From Azotobacter vinelandii CA (GTDB lineage Bacteria; Pseudomonadota; Gammaproteobacteria; Pseudomonadales; Pseudomonadaceae), in assembly GCF_000380335.1 (NCBI RefSeq), contig NC_021149.1, positions 2,470,501 to 2,534,500 of the forward strand: 64,000 nucleotides of DNA. Direction: 5' to 3'. Of the stretch, positions 47,130-55,195 are shown in pieces (within the stretch, counting starts at the first letter, position 1; each line of letters begins with the position of its first letter). The notes under the pieces were generated by a model. The model was not told the origin of the DNA. It searched no databases and was given only the letters and a program-made list of their open reading frames with translations. A program made the translations under genes and the position numbers.

Positions 47130-49033
47130 GCCATGTCCTTCCCCCATGACGGTACGTCGGCGCTGCGCTCGGCGATGAGTCGCTGTACCAGGGCATGGGC
47201 CTGCTGGAACTCGAAAGCTTCGACCGCGGCCCGCAGGGCCTGGGCATGCGCGCGTTCGTTCTGGATTTCCAGTCCACTGCAGACGGTTTCCAGGATTGCA
47301 TCGTCCAGCTCGTTGTGCCCCAGAACATCCAGCAGCGCCTGCATGGCAGGCAACAGTTCCGACGGCGCCGGGGAGGGCGAGGCAGGTGAGATGGCCGGGG
47401 TTGCATCGGCATGTTGGTAGCCATTGGAGGGCAGTTCTCGCCGTGCCGCCGCCAGCAGGGCGAGCAGATCCGCGATCCGCTCTCTCAGTCTTTCGCGATG
47501 TCCTGCCCGGACGAGATTTTCCAGCGTGCCGGCGAGTTCCGCGACGCTGCTCAGGGCCAGGTTGCCGGCGGCTCCGTGGATGCCATGCAGACTGGATAGT
47601 GTCGTTTTCCAGTCGACATCGTCTGTCGTCTCGTCCGGCAGGGGATACTTTTCTGCCACGTTGTTCAGGAATTGGCTCAGCGCCGTGGTCAGGCGTGCTT
47701 CGCTGCCCCACAATGCGATCCCCCTGGCCCAGTCGATGAGTCGTCGGGAGTCGTTTGCCGTGATGGAGGCCTCGTCGGGGAGACCGGAAGGAGACTGGAT
47801 GTTCAGAACCCGTGCGATCTCCTCGAACAGCCGGAGGGCATCCAGCGGTTTCACGGCGAAACCATCCATGCCGGCCTGGCGCGCCGCATGGCGGTCGTCG
47901 GCCATCACGCTGGCGGTCAGAGCGATGATCGGGGTACGGGAAAGACCGTGGGTTCGCTCGTGCTGGCGGATGAGTTGCGTGGCCTGCAGGCCGTCGGTGC
48001 CGGGCATGTGCACGTCCATCAGCACCACATCGAAGCGATTGGCGATGAATTTCTCGATCGCCTCGTCGCCATCATGGGCCATCTCTATCCGGTGTCCGCC
48101 ACTTTCCAGCGTCAACGCCAGCAATTCCAGGTTCTGCAGCACATCGTCGGCGATCAGTATGCGCAGCGCCGGAAGGACCGGATGCTCGCTGCCGAAGTCC
48201 ACCGGTGCCGGAGGTCGCCCGGGGGGCAGTGGTAGATAGACATGGAAGGTGCTGCCGCGCCCGAGTTCGCTCTCGACCCCGATGCGGCCGCCCATCAGTT
48301 CCACCAGTTGGTGTGCAATGGTGGTGCCCAGGCCGGTGCCGCCGAAGCGGCGGCTGATCGAGGCGTCGGCCTGGGTGAAGGGGGCGAAGATCGATGCGGC
48401 CTGTTGCGGCGTCATGCCGATGCCGGTATCGCGCACCTGCACGTGCACCATGTCCTCTTCATGGCTGAACACCACGTCGACCCTGCCGCGCTCGGTGAAC
48501 TTGATGGCGTTGCCTACCAGGTTGGTCAGTACCTGCAGCAGGCGCAGCGGATCGCCCTGGAAATGTTCGGGCATGTCTCGTGGATAGTGGGTGGCAAGTG
48601 TCAGGCGTTTGGATTGCGCCCCCAGATACAGCGAGGATTCGATCTGCATCGCCAGTCCCTTGAGCGAAAAGTCGGTGCGTTCCAGCTCCAGCCCGCCTTT
48701 TTCCATCTTGGTCGTGTCGAGGATGTCGTTGAGCAGGCCGAGCAGCGAACGCGACGATTGGCGGATGGTGTTGAGGTGGTTGCGCTGGACGGGACTCAGG
48801 TTGCTCTGGAGCAGCAGTTCGGTGAAGCCGATGATGGAGTTCATCGGTGTGCGGATTTCGTGGCTCATGTTGGCCAGGAAGGTGCTCTTTGCCGCTGCGG
48901 CCTGCTCGGCGCGTTCGGCCGTTTCGCGCAGGGATGCCTCCAGGGTGTAACGGTCGGTGATGTCGGTGACGAAGCCGACGAACAGCACTTCGTCCGGCAG
49001 ATCCACACGGCCGACGGCCAGGCGTATCGGCAT
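47126..49033 (-). CDS. Hybrid sensor histidine kinase (PAS tail-HisKA-HATPase-REC-HPt)
   Basis: 635 residues from ATG 49033. Order: the last strand of a PAS domain (MPIRLAVGRVDL, FVGFVTDIT), HisKA with His58 (FLANMSHEIRTPMN), HATPase_c (VTNLVGNAIKFTERG-like, DTGIGM, FGGTGLGT), REC (VVLMDVHMPGTDG), HPt-like C-terminus (LHGIHGAAGNLAL). The MHYT sensor that should precede it is in another frame and ends with TGA overlapping this ATG. The gene has lost most of its PAS domain by deletion; if expressed it would be a soluble kinase. Phosphotransfer to the HD-GYP regulator is likely. Confidence 0.8.
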   Translation of the reverse strand: MPIRLAVGRVDLPDEVLFVGFVTDITDRYTLEASLRETAERAEQAAAAKSTFLANMSHEIRTPMNSIIGFTELLLQSNLSPVQRNHLNTIRQSSRSLLGLLNDILDTTKMEKGGLELERTDFSLKGLAMQIESSLYLGAQSKRLTLATHYPRDMPEHFQGDPLRLLQVLTNLVGNAIKFTERGRVDVVFSHEEDMVHVQVRDTGIGMTPQQAASIFAPFTQADASISRRFGGTGLGTTIAHQLVELMGGRIGVESELGRGSTFHVYLPLPPGRPPAPVDFGSEHPVLPALRILIADDVLQNLELLALTLESGGHRIEMAHDGDEAIEKFIANRFDVVLMDVHMPGTDGLQATQLIRQHERTHGLSRTPIIALTASVMADDRHAARQAGMDGFAVKPLDALRLFEEIARVLNIQSPSGLPDEASITANDSRRLIDWARGIALWGSEARLTTALSQFLNNVAEKYPLPDETTDDVDWKTTLSSLHGIHGAAGNLALSSVAELAGTLENLVRAGHRERLRERIADLLALLAAARRELPSNGYQHADATPAISPASPSPAPSELLPAMQALLDVLGHNELDDAILETVCSGLEIQNERAHAQALRAAVEAFEFQQAHALVQRLIAERSADVPSWGKDMA

Positions 49034-49581
49034 CAGGCTGCCGTCCTTGCCCACAGTGCGAGGACGGCCAGACTGATCGCTACAACGATGGATAGGGTGA
49101 AGGTGACCGGTTCGTAGTACATCAGCAGCGGAGTCTGCATGGCAGCCATGCCGCTGTAGTGCATGGCGCCGATGCCCAGGCCGACCAATGTGCCGCTCAT
49201 GGCCAGTTGCGGGCCGTCGACCTCGGGGCGGACCAGCATATGCAGGGCGAGCCACGAAGCGGCGCAGGCCGGCAGCAAGGACAGCAGGGTCAAGCCGGTC
49301 GAGTAGTGGACATGCGTGGGCAACTCGAATGCCAGCATGCCAATGAAGTGCATCGTCCATATGCCGCAGCCCAGGGCGATGGCTCCGGCGCCGATGGTGA
49401 TATGGCGATACAGCGCGCTTTCGGCACGTCGGGCGATCTGCGCCGTCTGCAGCGCCATCGTGGCTGAGAAGATCGACACGAAGATGGACAGCAGAACCAG
49501 GCCGGGATGATATGCACCCGGCAGATAGGACGCATTGGTTGCTGCGTCGATGAAGAAGCTGTCGGATGCTCCCATTCGCAC
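49033..49581 (-). pseudogene. MHYT sensor domain, separated N-terminal part of the hybrid kinase
   Basis: 182 residues with five or six membrane helices and two MHYT-type motifs (WTMHFIGMLAF and GAMHYSGMAAM) that are thought to bind copper or sense gases. A full MHYT domain has three such motifs and is followed by PAS; here the chain breaks off after LAVLALW and stops within a few codons. The kinase continues in another reading frame. A deletion that joined the MHYT part to the end of the PAS domain out of frame explains this. TGA of this frame overlaps the ATG of the kinase part, so coupled translation of two pieces remains possible. Confidence 0.75.
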
Positions 49582-50175
49582 TGGCCCCCTGCTCCTGAAG
49601 TCGGGTCGCTCTGGGACTGGCCTTGCCGGAGAGGCTCTTGCTGTCTGCGCTTCCCGAATTGGACAAAGCCATATATCGGCAAAGCGGCCCGATTCTTTAA
49701 TCCTGGTGCGCTATCGCGCCGGCATGCCTTGCCGGGGCTGGCCGCCGAGCATGGGCGAAGTGCGCTGGAAACCTCGCCATCGCCGATCGGAGCAATCCGA
49801 AGGGACCTGCCGGCAGATGCTGGCGCCAGCGTGGTTTTCGACACCTGTGTGAGTTTCGGCTGGGGGCTTCTCCCCTTGGCCTCCTTTTCATTTCCCCCTT
49901 GCCGAACTTTTTGGCGGCGATAAGGGAGGGGCGGCAACGGATAAAGTGGTCAGTCGCTGTGCCGATAGCAAGGTTGGGCATCTTGTCGGGTTTGGAAACC
50001 GCCTGTTTGTTCGAGGCAGGAAGCTGCATGTGTTGTATTTTTATGCTGGCAAAAGGCCTCTTTGTCTGTTTTCTTGATAGTGGGACGGATTGCCTGCGAT
50101 GTGCGTCGCCATCCGGAGTTGGCCTCTTCGAATTGTTGCGGCTGCTGTGATTCGCGCTGCATGGAGCGAGTGCTG
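49582..50175. promoter_or_regulatory. Divergent region between the MHYT kinase and the DosP-like gene
   Basis: About 590 bp with lower GC around 49860-50130. It must carry both promoters. The frame of the plus-strand gene is open from 50062 but without a ribosome site or conserved residues before 50176. No convincing operator seen. Confidence 0.4.
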
Positions 50176-53100
50176 ATGGTTATGGAGAATGTGATCGTTG
50201 AAGTCGAAGATGTTCCGCTTGCCGCGCTGGATCGGTCCGCACTGGTTGCCGCGCTGATCGACGAGCGAAACCGCGTGGTGTTTTTCAGTCAGGCTGCGGA
50301 ACGGCTATGGGGGCTCGGGCGCGACGAAGTGCTGGGGCGGGACGCGGGGCTGGTGCTGTCGCCAGGGCTTTCCAGCAGGGGCGATACGCCGTCTTCCGGT
50401 GCCGATCTTCCCGGCTCGGGACAGACCCTGGCTGTGAAGTGCCGGGACGGTCGGCAGATAGGCGTTTTCTTCTCTCGGTCGGCCATCGAGATCGATGGCC
50501 GGCTCTTCCATCTGCTCGTGGCGCTGTCTCCTGAAGGCATGCCCGATGGAGTCATGGGCAGGGCGAATCGCCAGTTGTTGATGGCGATCGATCATACCGA
50601 CCAGCCAATGCTGGTCTTCAATGCGCAGCGCCAGATCGTGCACGTGAACCGTGCCTTCACCGAATCCTTTGGCTACGAACTCGGTGAAGTGCTCGGCCTG
50701 GAGCCGATGGCCGTCTTTCCCAGCCCGAATGTGTCCGCCGAGGACCTTGCGCGGCACCGGAGCCTGCCGTGGGGACGGGAGCGGTTCCAGACGGAAATGC
50801 TGGTCCGGCGCAAGAATGGAAGCGACTTCTGGGTTCGCATATCGAGTTCGCCATTCGATGGCGACGAGGTCGATGAACTGAATGGCTACTCGGTGGACGT
50901 ATTGGCCGACATCACCGAGGAGCGGCAGATTCGTAGCCTCGAACATGAGGTACTGGAAGCCCTGACCAGTAGCCTGTCGTTCGAGGAGGTGGGCAACTGC
51001 CTGTGCCGTTGCATCGAAGCCATTGCACCGGGAGTGATCGCTTCGGTGTGGCGGATCGCGGAAGGGCGTATCCGGCCGTGGGCCGCGCCGCAATTCCCAC
51101 CCGAGTGCAGCGCCGCCTGGGATGGCGTGGAGATCGGCGAAGGGGTGGCAAGCTGCGGTACGACCGCTTACCGCGGCGAGCCGGTGATGGTTCGCGACAT
51201 CGCTTCCGACGCTTTGTGGGCGTCGTACAAACACCTGATCCTGCCCTATGGCCTGCGGGCTTGCTGGAGTTATCCGGTGAAGCGGCGCGATGGCAGCGTG
51301 GCCGGTACCTTCGCCTTCTATTTCAGGGAGGGGGGCGGGCCCGATTCCCATCTGGAACGCATCGCCGAAGCCAGTGTGCATCTGTGCGCGCTGGCGATCG
51401 AACGGGAGGAGGATCGCCAGCAGATGAACCGTCTGGTTCAACTCGACACGCTGACCGGCCTGCCCAATCGCAGCCATCTGCTGCGTCGCATCGATGAGCT
51501 GCTGGTATCGGCGACATGGGGCGACATCGCTTGCTTCAATCTGGGTCTGGACCGTTTCAAGGATATCAACGAAGCGCTGGGTCATGCTGAAGGCGATCAG
51601 GTACTGGTGGCGATGGCCAACCGGCTTCAGCGGCATCTGAGGCCCGGTCAGTTCCTCAGCCGCTCGGAGGGTGACCTGTTCGTCGTTGTCGCGCCCGATT
51701 GTGACGTCCGCAGCGCATCGCTGATGGCGGAACGACTCCTGCAAACCGTCGCCGAGCAGATCGAGGTCGGCGGTCATGCGTTGAACCTGTCCGCCAGCGT
51801 GGGTATCAGCCTCTACCCGGAGGGCGGCCAGGATCGGGATGCCCTGCTCGCCAACGCCAAGAGCGCGATGTACCGCGTCAAGCGAACGGGCGGTGGCGGC
51901 TACCAGTTCTTCATCCCGGAAATGAACCGTGCGCTGCAGGATCGCTTGTTGCTGAGCGCCGCGCTCAAGCGTGCCATCGCCGGCGATGGCCTGAGCCTGC
52001 ACTATCAACCCCAGGTGCATACCGTGAGTGGCGAACTGTACGGTTTCGAGGCGCTGGCGCGCTGGCACGACGACGAATTCGGCGACATTCCACCGACGAA
52101 GTTCATCGGCCTGGCCGAGGAGACGGGCCAGATCGAGGCCATCGGCCGCTGGGCTCTGCGTGAGGCCTGTCGGCAACTGGCGGAGTGGCGGGAGGGGGGA
52201 GCCATGGTACCGACGGTGTCGGTCAATCTGTCGCCGATCAACTTCCATAGCCGGGATCTGCCGGAGTTCGTGGCCGGCTTGTTGCGCGAGTTCGCACTGC
52301 CAGGCGCCAGCCTGACCATCGAGATCACCGAAAGCACGATGATGGCGCTGACCCCGGAGATGCTGGATATCGTGCACGGCATCCGTTCGCTCGGAGTCGG
52401 TTTGTCGGTGGATGATTTCGGCACCGGCTTTTCCAGCTTGTCCAACCTCATCAATCTGCCGGTGACCGAAGTCAAGATCGACCGCAGTTTCATCGACAAG
52501 TGCCTGGAGGAAAACCGCCTGCAATCCCTGGTGGCGGCAGTAGTCGGAATCGGGCACAGCCTGGACCTCACCGTCGTGGCCGAGGGGGTCGAGACCCGCG
52601 AACAGCGCGACCTGCTCGGCGAATACCGTTGCCCGGTGCTTCAGGGCTACATTTTTTCGCGCCCAATGAGCCCCTGTGAGGCCATTAAATGGCTTTTTGA
52701 TTGGGGGGGGGGGGGGGGGGGGGGGGGGGCGAGCCTCTTGGAGGGCTGTCGTAGGGGCTTGCAGGGGGATTCCTGGTGGTGTCGGGAGGGGGGCGTGAGG
52801 TCTTGGCTGAAGGTGTTCTACCCGGTATTGCCCCGCGTCCTCGATGCGTTGCCTTTCGCCGTGTCGTGGGCTGCGATACCGGGTGCCCATATCCAGTACG
52901 GCAATCGGGCGTTCGACCAGTTATTCGGCTACCCGTCCGGTCATTTCCGGACGGCGGACCAACTGATCGAGGAAGCCTACATTCATGAACGACAGCGCAA
53001 GCTGTTGCGCAGGCTCTGGAACGATTTCGCGTTGCCGGGCGATGCGTCGGGGCCGATGAGCATTCCCGAGATCGAGGTCGACATCCTGGCTGGGGACGGT

Positions 53101-53751
53101 CAGATACGGACAGCGCTGCATTGCGGGCTGATCCTGCCCGAGCAAAGGGTGGCGGTCGCCTTCTACAAGGATATATCCGACTTCAAGCGCGACAGCCGGC
53201 TGCTGAGGGAGTACGCCTTTCTCGATCCGCTGACCAAGGTCGCCAACCGGCGCGGTCTGCAAGAGTGGTGGCGCAACGAAACCTCCGGTGGCCGCCAGCG
53301 GCGTCTCGCTTTCCTGATGGTGGATCTGGATGGTTTCAAGCCGATCAACGATACGCATGGCCATGATGTTGGCGATGCCGCCCTGTGCATGGTCGCAGAC
53401 AGGCTCAAGGCCGTGGTAAGGGATACCGATCTGGTGTGCCGGCTCGGTGGAGACGAATTCGGGCTGGCAATGGTCGAGGTGGAAGGTTGCGGGCAAATGG
53501 AAGCGATCTGCGAGCGCATCGTCGCTTCGCTCGGCGAGCCAATGGATATTGGTGGTTCGAGCGTACGTATCTCGGCCAGTGTGGGCGGTTGTCTCTATCC
53601 CGATCAGGCCGCCGACAAACGCGAATTGCTGCAACGCGCGGATCGGGCGTTGTATCGGGTCAAGAAAGCCGGAAAGAGCGGATGGGGCTGGTGGGAGCCC
53701 GAGCAGCGAAAAACGGCGCGGAGCCTGTCTGAAAAGAGCGAACGGGAGTGA
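50176..53751 (+). CDS. DosP-like c-di-GMP phosphodiesterase fused through poly-G to a PAS-GGDEF cyclase
   Basis: 1191 residues as sequenced. First module, aligned with E. coli DosP throughout: PAS1 (about 15-115), PAS2 (from RQLLMAIDHTDQPMLVFN, 133-245), GAF-like (255-420), degenerate GGDEF (SEGDLF near 497), EAL with FEALARW at 624-630, VNLSPINF, DDFGTGFSSLS and VVAEGVET, so an active phosphodiesterase is expected. After FSRPMSPCEAIKWLFDW comes a G27 tract encoding Gly, then a second module: PAS (about 875-990) and an intact GGDEF (LGGDEF near 1089). PAS1 lacks the DosP haem His. ATG 50176 has GGAG 9 bases ahead. The downstream module also has its own start, GTG 52795. Confidence 0.85.
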   Translation: MVMENVIVEVEDVPLAALDRSALVAALIDERNRVVFFSQAAERLWGLGRDEVLGRDAGLVLSPGLSSRGDTPSSGADLPGSGQTLAVKCRDGRQIGVFFSRSAIEIDGRLFHLLVALSPEGMPDGVMGRANRQLLMAIDHTDQPMLVFNAQRQIVHVNRAFTESFGYELGEVLGLEPMAVFPSPNVSAEDLARHRSLPWGRERFQTEMLVRRKNGSDFWVRISSSPFDGDEVDELNGYSVDVLADITEERQIRSLEHEVLEALTSSLSFEEVGNCLCRCIEAIAPGVIASVWRIAEGRIRPWAAPQFPPECSAAWDGVEIGEGVASCGTTAYRGEPVMVRDIASDALWASYKHLILPYGLRACWSYPVKRRDGSVAGTFAFYFREGGGPDSHLERIAEASVHLCALAIEREEDRQQMNRLVQLDTLTGLPNRSHLLRRIDELLVSATWGDIACFNLGLDRFKDINEALGHAEGDQVLVAMANRLQRHLRPGQFLSRSEGDLFVVVAPDCDVRSASLMAERLLQTVAEQIEVGGHALNLSASVGISLYPEGGQDRDALLANAKSAMYRVKRTGGGGYQFFIPEMNRALQDRLLLSAALKRAIAGDGLSLHYQPQVHTVSGELYGFEALARWHDDEFGDIPPTKFIGLAEETGQIEAIGRWALREACRQLAEWREGGAMVPTVSVNLSPINFHSRDLPEFVAGLLREFALPGASLTIEITESTMMALTPEMLDIVHGIRSLGVGLSVDDFGTGFSSLSNLINLPVTEVKIDRSFIDKCLEENRLQSLVAAVVGIGHSLDLTVVAEGVETREQRDLLGEYRCPVLQGYIFSRPMSPCEAIKWLFDWGGGGGGGGASLLEGCRRGLQGDSWWCREGGVRSWLKVFYPVLPRVLDALPFAVSWAAIPGAHIQYGNRAFDQLFGYPSGHFRTADQLIEEAYIHERQRKLLRRLWNDFALPGDASGPMSIPEIEVDILAGDGQIRTALHCGLILPEQRVAVAFYKDISDFKRDSRLLREYAFLDPLTKVANRRGLQEWWRNETSGGRQRRLAFLMVDLDGFKPINDTHGHDVGDAALCMVADRLKAVVRDTDLVCRLGGDEFGLAMVEVEGCGQMEAICERIVASLGEPMDIGGSSVRISASVGGCLYPDQAADKRELLQRADRALYRVKKAGKSGWGWWEPEQRKTARSLSEKSERE
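52703..52729 (+). repeat. Poly-G tract of 27 bases inside coding sequence
   Basis: An unbroken run of 27 G between the EAL domain end and the second PAS domain. Long homopolymers slip during replication. With 27 G the two modules are in frame; one G fewer leads to TGA at 52796-52798, one G more to TAG at about 52751-52753. It behaves like a contingency switch. Length errors in sequencing or assembly cannot be excluded from the sequence alone. Confidence 0.9.
52795..53751 (+). CDS. Alternative separate start of the PAS-GGDEF diguanylate cyclase
   Basis: GTG 52795 is in frame with the downstream module and has GGGAGGGGGG just ahead, so 318 residues (PAS about 15-130, GGDEF about 140-310 with RLGGDEFGL) can be made independently of the upstream gene. 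In the phase with one G fewer, the upstream stop TGA overlaps this GTG as GTGA, the classic coupled arrangement. This suggests the two were originally separate adjacent genes, a phosphodiesterase and a cyclase as in DosP/DosC pairs. Confidence 0.65.
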   Translation: MRSWLKVFYPVLPRVLDALPFAVSWAAIPGAHIQYGNRAFDQLFGYPSGHFRTADQLIEEAYIHERQRKLLRRLWNDFALPGDASGPMSIPEIEVDILAGDGQIRTALHCGLILPEQRVAVAFYKDISDFKRDSRLLREYAFLDPLTKVANRRGLQEWWRNETSGGRQRRLAFLMVDLDGFKPINDTHGHDVGDAALCMVADRLKAVVRDTDLVCRLGGDEFGLAMVEVEGCGQMEAICERIVASLGEPMDIGGSSVRISASVGGCLYPDQAADKRELLQRADRALYRVKKAGKSGWGWWEPEQRKTARSLSEKSERE

Positions 53752-53844
53752 CGAGTATGTGTGTGGGGCTCGCTCCCGGTTCGTGTGGAAGCGAATCAAG
53801 ACAGAGATCAAGCCGCAGGGCTACAGCAGCAGGCTTTTCCGTGC

Positions 53845-53861
53845 AGTATCATAATGACACT
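53845..53861. promoter_or_regulatory. Imperfect palindrome ahead of the hypothetical gene
   Basis: AGT-a-TCAT-A-ATGA-c-ACT, 17 bp with one mismatched pair, 24 bp before the start at 53885. Candidate operator; no promoter hexamers are clear. Confidence 0.35.
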
Positions 53862-53884
53862 ATGAAGGAGCCTACAGGGGAAGG

Positions 53885-54229
53885 ATGGGGACTGTGATGG
53901 ACATGAATCTTGCCAGACTTCGAAAGCTGGCCGCCGAACACGGTGACGCCGGTTCGCCGGATGCGCGCGATGCCCTGATCCTTGCGTTTCTACAGGAGCT
54001 CAATCTCGTCTTGGCGAAGCCTGTCATCGACGCCATGCCGGATATGGAAATTCGTCAATGCTATGTCAAGTGGACCCAGGCCATCCTGGTCGAGGCGAGC
54101 ATGGAAGACCGACATGAATGGCTGGTTCGAGGCGTGCGGCTCGTGCTCCCCGATTACTCGGCCCCTCTTGTGAAGCCTGCAAGAAAAGGACTACCGGCCA
54201 ACGTCATTTCGTTGGAGAAAAACGAGTAA
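53885..54229 (+). CDS. Hypothetical protein, 114 residues
   Basis: Not recognised. A soluble, mostly helical chain (ARLRKLAAEHGDAG, ALILAFLQELNLVLA, CYVKWTQAILVEASMEDR) without signal peptide, cysteine cluster or known motif; basic stretch near 98-105. Start uncertain: ATG 53885 has GAAGG close by, ATG 53897 is also possible. It lies 133 bp behind the cyclase module and could share its transcript. Codon use is like its neighbours, so it is probably a real gene. Confidence 0.55.
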   Translation: MGTVMDMNLARLRKLAAEHGDAGSPDARDALILAFLQELNLVLAKPVIDAMPDMEIRQCYVKWTQAILVEASMEDRHEWLVRGVRLVLPDYSAPLVKPARKGLPANVISLEKNE

Positions 54230-54600
54230 TACCTCGGTATCCGTTGTTCGCTCCGATATGAGCGCATTCATCCGCTATTACCAGTCGCATGATGGATACA
54301 GCGCAATTCAAGTTCCGGTGGCGGATTGAAACTGTCGCGAAGTTGGATGGCCCGATTGATGGAGTACAGGAAAATAGCAGGACTTGAGATATCGGCACAC
54401 CGACTCAGAGCGGAAGCAGGTATTGATAAAGCCCAACCCGGTAGCGGTATTCTTCAACCTGCGATCAGTCGATCCACACCTGCGTTGTAATGACCGCAGT
54501 ATCGGGGAGCACAAAGGGAAGAAGGCGCGCTTGGCAAGGGGAAACTGCGGGAAAAGTTAAAGGCAAAAGCTGCCGGAGTCGCTGCAAGCCGCATGATTAC
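54230..54600. other. Gap between the hypothetical gene and tRNA-Leu
   Basis: About 370 bp of lower GC than average. No gene, repeat or terminator recognised. One side of the inverted segment may be marked by this low-GC DNA. Confidence 0.4.
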
Positions 54601-54687
54601 TGGTGCCCGGAGCCGGGATCGAACCGGCATGCTGTCGCCAGCGAGGAATTTTAAATCCCTTGCGTCTACCAATTTCGCCATCCGGGC
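54601..54687 (-). tRNA. leuZ: tRNA-Leu(UAA)
   Basis: 87 nt with encoded CCA. Acceptor GCCCGGA with TCCGGGC; anticodon loop ATTTAAAAT carrying TAA; long variable arm. Lies after tRNA-Cys in the same (minus) direction. Confidence 0.96.
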
Positions 54688-54796
54688 GGATGGGATACAG
54701 AAAATCATTCCTATCAAGGAATAGGAATATATATAGCCTGAAGCCATGAAGCAAGTTGAAGAAACAGTCTTGTCGAAAAGCGATCGCGAAAAGCAA

Positions 54797-54827
54797 AACG
54801 CCCCGAAAAATTATTTTCGGGGCGTTT
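54797..54827. terminator. Strong hairpin between tRNA-Cys and tRNA-Leu
   Basis: ACGCCCCGAAAA and TTTTCGGGGCGT form a long perfect stem around an ATTA-type loop; T-rich sequence follows on the minus strand. It looks like an intrinsic terminator (active both ways) although tRNA-Leu lies 110 bp further along, so it may attenuate or process the tRNA transcript. Confidence 0.7.
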
Positions 54828-54833
54828 CTCGAT

Positions 54834-54907
54834 TGGAGGCCGAGGTCGGAATCGAACCGGCGTACACGGATTTGCAATCCGCTGCATGACCACTCTGCCA
54901 CCCGGCC
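54834..54907 (-). tRNA. cysT: tRNA-Cys(GCA)
   Basis: 74 nt with encoded CCA. Acceptor GGCCGGG with CTCGGCC; anticodon loop ATTGCAAAT carrying GCA; T arm GTTCGATTC. Belongs by origin directly behind tRNA-Gly at 38154-38229. Confidence 0.96.
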
Positions 54908-55195
54908 TGTAAGCAAGGTTCGAACAAGCAACCCTGCAAACTAAACTTTGGCTTGAAACGAAGCTTAAACCTAAGCTCTAACTCTCTGATACTTAAGAGT
55001 TTTTCGTTACTGCCCGAAGAGCGGACGCAATTATGGACTTGTTCCGGTGGCTTGGCAACCCCTATGCCAATTTTTCTGCCGTATCGATCGGAAGGTGATC
55101 CGGCATTCGCCAGGTTTGGCTTTATCTCTCTCTGTTGCGGCGACGAGCACGCCCCGGTGACCGGCGAGGCCCGATGCCGCCGGCCACCGGGCGCA
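54908..55195. other. Gap between tRNA-Cys and the acyl-CoA dehydrogenase
   Basis: 288 bp, AT-richer than average at 54910-55010. It should contain the promoter now driving tRNA-Cys (minus) and the end of the acyl-CoA dehydrogenase transcript. One inversion breakpoint is expected close to here. Confidence 0.4.

Noticed and set aside
52703-52729. Poly-G as an assembly filler rather than biology
   Set aside because: It is exactly in frame, lies at a domain boundary and is flanked by unique coding sequence, so I keep it as real; the true length still needs resequencing.
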